NCBI GenBank assembly: GCA_035622975.1
Contig: DASPUH010000087.1
Coordinates: 1-31,726, forward strand
Reading direction: 5' to 3'
Length of the DNA: 31,726 bases
Source: DASPUH01 sp035622975
GTDB lineage: Bacteria > Chloroflexota > Limnocylindria > Limnocylindrales > CSP1-4
The notes under the pieces were generated by a model. That model searched no databases. It had not been told where the DNA came from and was given only the letters and a program-made list of their open reading frames with translations. How positions within the stretch are numbered: position 1 is the first letter of the stretch; every line of letters starts with the position of its first letter. Positions 30,396-31,726 of this stretch are shown here, piece after piece. The position numbers were made by a program, and so were the translations under genes.

Positions 30396-31132
30396 TGGCA
30401 GTGGTGCGGCCGGATGCCGCCCCGACGGCCGAGCCGCGCTCGGACGCCGATGCGGTGCCGCGTCACGTGGCGATCATCATGGACGGCAACCGCCGCTGGG
30501 CGCGCGACCGCGGCCTTTCGGAGGCCGAAGGCCACGCCGCCGGCGTCGAAGCGATCCGGCCCATCGTCCGCCGGGCCACCGAGCGGGGCGTGGAGGTCCT
30601 CTCGCTGTACGCCTTCAGCCGCGAGAACTGGTCCCGCCCCGACCCGGAGGTCCAGACCCTGCTCGAGCTGATGGGCCGGGCGATCCGTGACGAGACGCCC
30701 GAGCTGCGTCGCAGCGGAGCACGGGTGCGCGTGCTGGGCCGCCTGGACGAGTTGCCGGCAGGCACGCAGCAGGCCATCCGCGACGCCGTCGCCGCCACCG
30801 CGGGCGGGACCCGCTTGACGCTCAACGTGGCCTTCAACTACTCGGGCCGCTCGGAGCTCGTGGACGCCGCGCGCCGCTGCCTGGAGGATGGCCTCCGGCC
30901 GGACCAGATCGACGAGGCGTCCCTGGCCGCGCGCCTGTACACCAGCGACCTGCCCGAGCCGGACCTGGTGATCCGCACCGGCGGCGACCAGCGCCTGAGC
31001 AACTTCCTCATCTGGCAGGCGGCCTACGCCGAGTTCTACTTCTGCGACACGTTCTGGCCCGACTTTGACTCGCCGGCTCTCGACACCGCCCTGGCCGATT
31101 TCGCGACGCGCTCGCGCCGATTCGGCCGGTAA
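30395..31132 (+). CDS. uppS: Isoprenyl (undecaprenyl) diphosphate synthase
   Basis: cis-Prenyltransferase that builds the lipid carrier for peptidoglycan and other cell wall polymers. The 245-residue product has the substrate/Mg motif IIMDGNRRWA, LYAFSRENWSRP, NVAFNYSGRSELVDA and RLSNFLIWQAAYAEFYF with WPDF. The segment usually written RT(S/G)GE reads RTGGD here. GTG start at 30395 shares a base with the frr stop; GTG 30401 and 30404 are alternatives. Chain length cannot be read from the sequence, so undecaprenyl is the default. Confidence 0.94.
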   Translation: MAVVRPDAAPTAEPRSDADAVPRHVAIIMDGNRRWARDRGLSEAEGHAAGVEAIRPIVRRATERGVEVLSLYAFSRENWSRPDPEVQTLLELMGRAIRDETPELRRSGARVRVLGRLDELPAGTQQAIRDAVAATAGGTRLTLNVAFNYSGRSELVDAARRCLEDGLRPDQIDEASLAARLYTSDLPEPDLVIRTGGDQRLSNFLIWQAAYAEFYFCDTFWPDFDSPALDTALADFATRSRRFGR

Positions 31133-31145
31133 CCCGGCGGCGGCC

Positions 31146-31726
31146 GTGCTCCGCACGCGCGTGGCGAGCGCGGCCGTGCTCGTACCCATCGTGCTGGTCA
31201 TCTGGTGGGCCGGCCTGCCCTGGCTGGGCCTGCTCGTCCTTGTCATCACCGCGCTGGCGGCGTGGGAGACGTTCGTGCTCCTGCGCCTGGCCGGCTACGT
31301 CAACGAGCCGCTCCTGGGGACGGCCATGGCCCTCGTCATCGTCGCTGGCATGTGGCTGTTCGCCGACCTCACGGCGGTGCCCGTCCTGTTCGTGGCCATG
31401 GGCATCCTGGTCGCCGCCGTCGCGGCGCTGCTCCGGACGGACCCCTTTGGCGGGCTGCAGGCCTGGGTCGCGACGGTATTCGGGGCCCTGTACACGAGCC
31501 TCCTGGGCTTCCTGCTCCTGATCGTCCAGAGTGCGGCGGCCCTGCCCGTGGGCGCGGCGCTCGGCGGCTGGTTCGACGGCGGCCGCATCTGGCTGCTCAT
31601 CACCGTGCTGGCCGTGTGGTCCTACGACAGCGGTGCGTACCTGGTGGGCCGACGCTTCGGCCGCACCCATTTCGCGCCCCACATCTCACCGGGCAAGACG
31701 GCCGAGGGTGTCGCCGGCGGCCTGGC
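31146..31726 (+). CDS. cdsA: Phosphatidate cytidylyltransferase CdsA, 5' part
   Basis: Makes CDP-diacylglycerol from phosphatidic acid and CTP, the branch point of phospholipid synthesis. The gene runs off the window in the open frame after 193 full codons. From GTG 31146 it reads MLRTRVASAAVLVPIVLVI, then several membrane helices (roughly residues 9-27, 29-45, 61-76, 80-97, 115-135 and 150-166), then YDSGAYLVGRRFGRT and the family motif region ISPGKTAEGVAGG. The stop and the last C-terminal motifs are outside. It lies 13 bases after uppS, a widely conserved pair supplying membrane and wall lipids. Confidence 0.93.
   Translation, partial: MLRTRVASAAVLVPIVLVIWWAGLPWLGLLVLVITALAAWETFVLLRLAGYVNEPLLGTAMALVIVAGMWLFADLTAVPVLFVAMGILVAAVAALLRTDPFGGLQAWVATVFGALYTSLLGFLLLIVQSAAALPVGAALGGWFDGGRIWLLITVLAVWSYDSGAYLVGRRFGRTHFAPHISPGKTAEGVAGGL

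Overview
The window is a dense housekeeping block from a very GC-rich bacterium (by eye around 70% G+C or more; nearly every third codon position is G or C). I read 36 protein genes. All but one (rpmB) are on the + strand, and most are joined by ATGA/GTGA overlaps or gaps of a few bases. No rRNA, tRNA, CRISPR array, insertion sequence or phage gene is visible. The gene order mixes the classic Firmicutes order (priA-def-fmt, divergent rpmB/fakA, recG, plsX, acpP-rnc-smc-ftsY-ffh-rpsP-khpA-rimM-trmD-rplS) with actinobacterial-type neighbours (rsmD-coaD, a SepIVA-like coiled-coil protein, DUF177, rpmF). Together with the GC content and the cyclase and DUF3352 genes, this suggests a high-GC Terrabacteria lineage. 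A Chloroflexota of the Limnocylindria type is my best guess; a deep actinobacterial relative is not excluded. This is inference from synteny, not from a tree.

Layout. 1-4191: replication restart and start/end-of-translation functions (priA 3' part, def, fmt, rlmN, dtd). 4195-6156: rpmB on the minus strand, diverging from fakA across a 72-base gap that seems to hold overlapping promoters. 6161-9538: recG, rsmD, coaD. 9585-13436: SepIVA-like protein, DUF177, rpmF, plsX, nusB, acpP, rnc. 13433-19490: smc, ftsY, ffh. 19537-21306: a membrane-anchored DUF3352 protein made of two repeated halves. 21331-24796: rpsP, khpA, rimM, a 210-base structured gap, trmD, a secreted Cys-rich unknown, rplS. 24812-27236: rnhB, yraN and a MerR-like/class III adenylate cyclase. 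27463-31726: rpsB, tsf, pyrH, frr, uppS and the 5' part of cdsA.

The genes cover ribosome parts and maturation (bL28, bL32, bS16, bL19, bS2, RimM, TrmD, RlmN, RsmD, RNase III, NusB, RRF, EF-Ts), formyl-Met handling (Fmt, Def), protein targeting (FtsY, Ffh), chromosome upkeep (PriA, RecG, SMC, RNase HII) and envelope lipid supply (FakA, PlsX, ACP, UppS, CdsA, with CoaD feeding ACP). Most of this is conserved. The parts worth a second look are the cyclase, the DUF3352 duplication, the SepIVA-like protein, the secreted unknown in the trmD-rplS gap, and the promoter architecture (a shared divergent -10, leaderless starts and repeated TGCTAnAnT elements).
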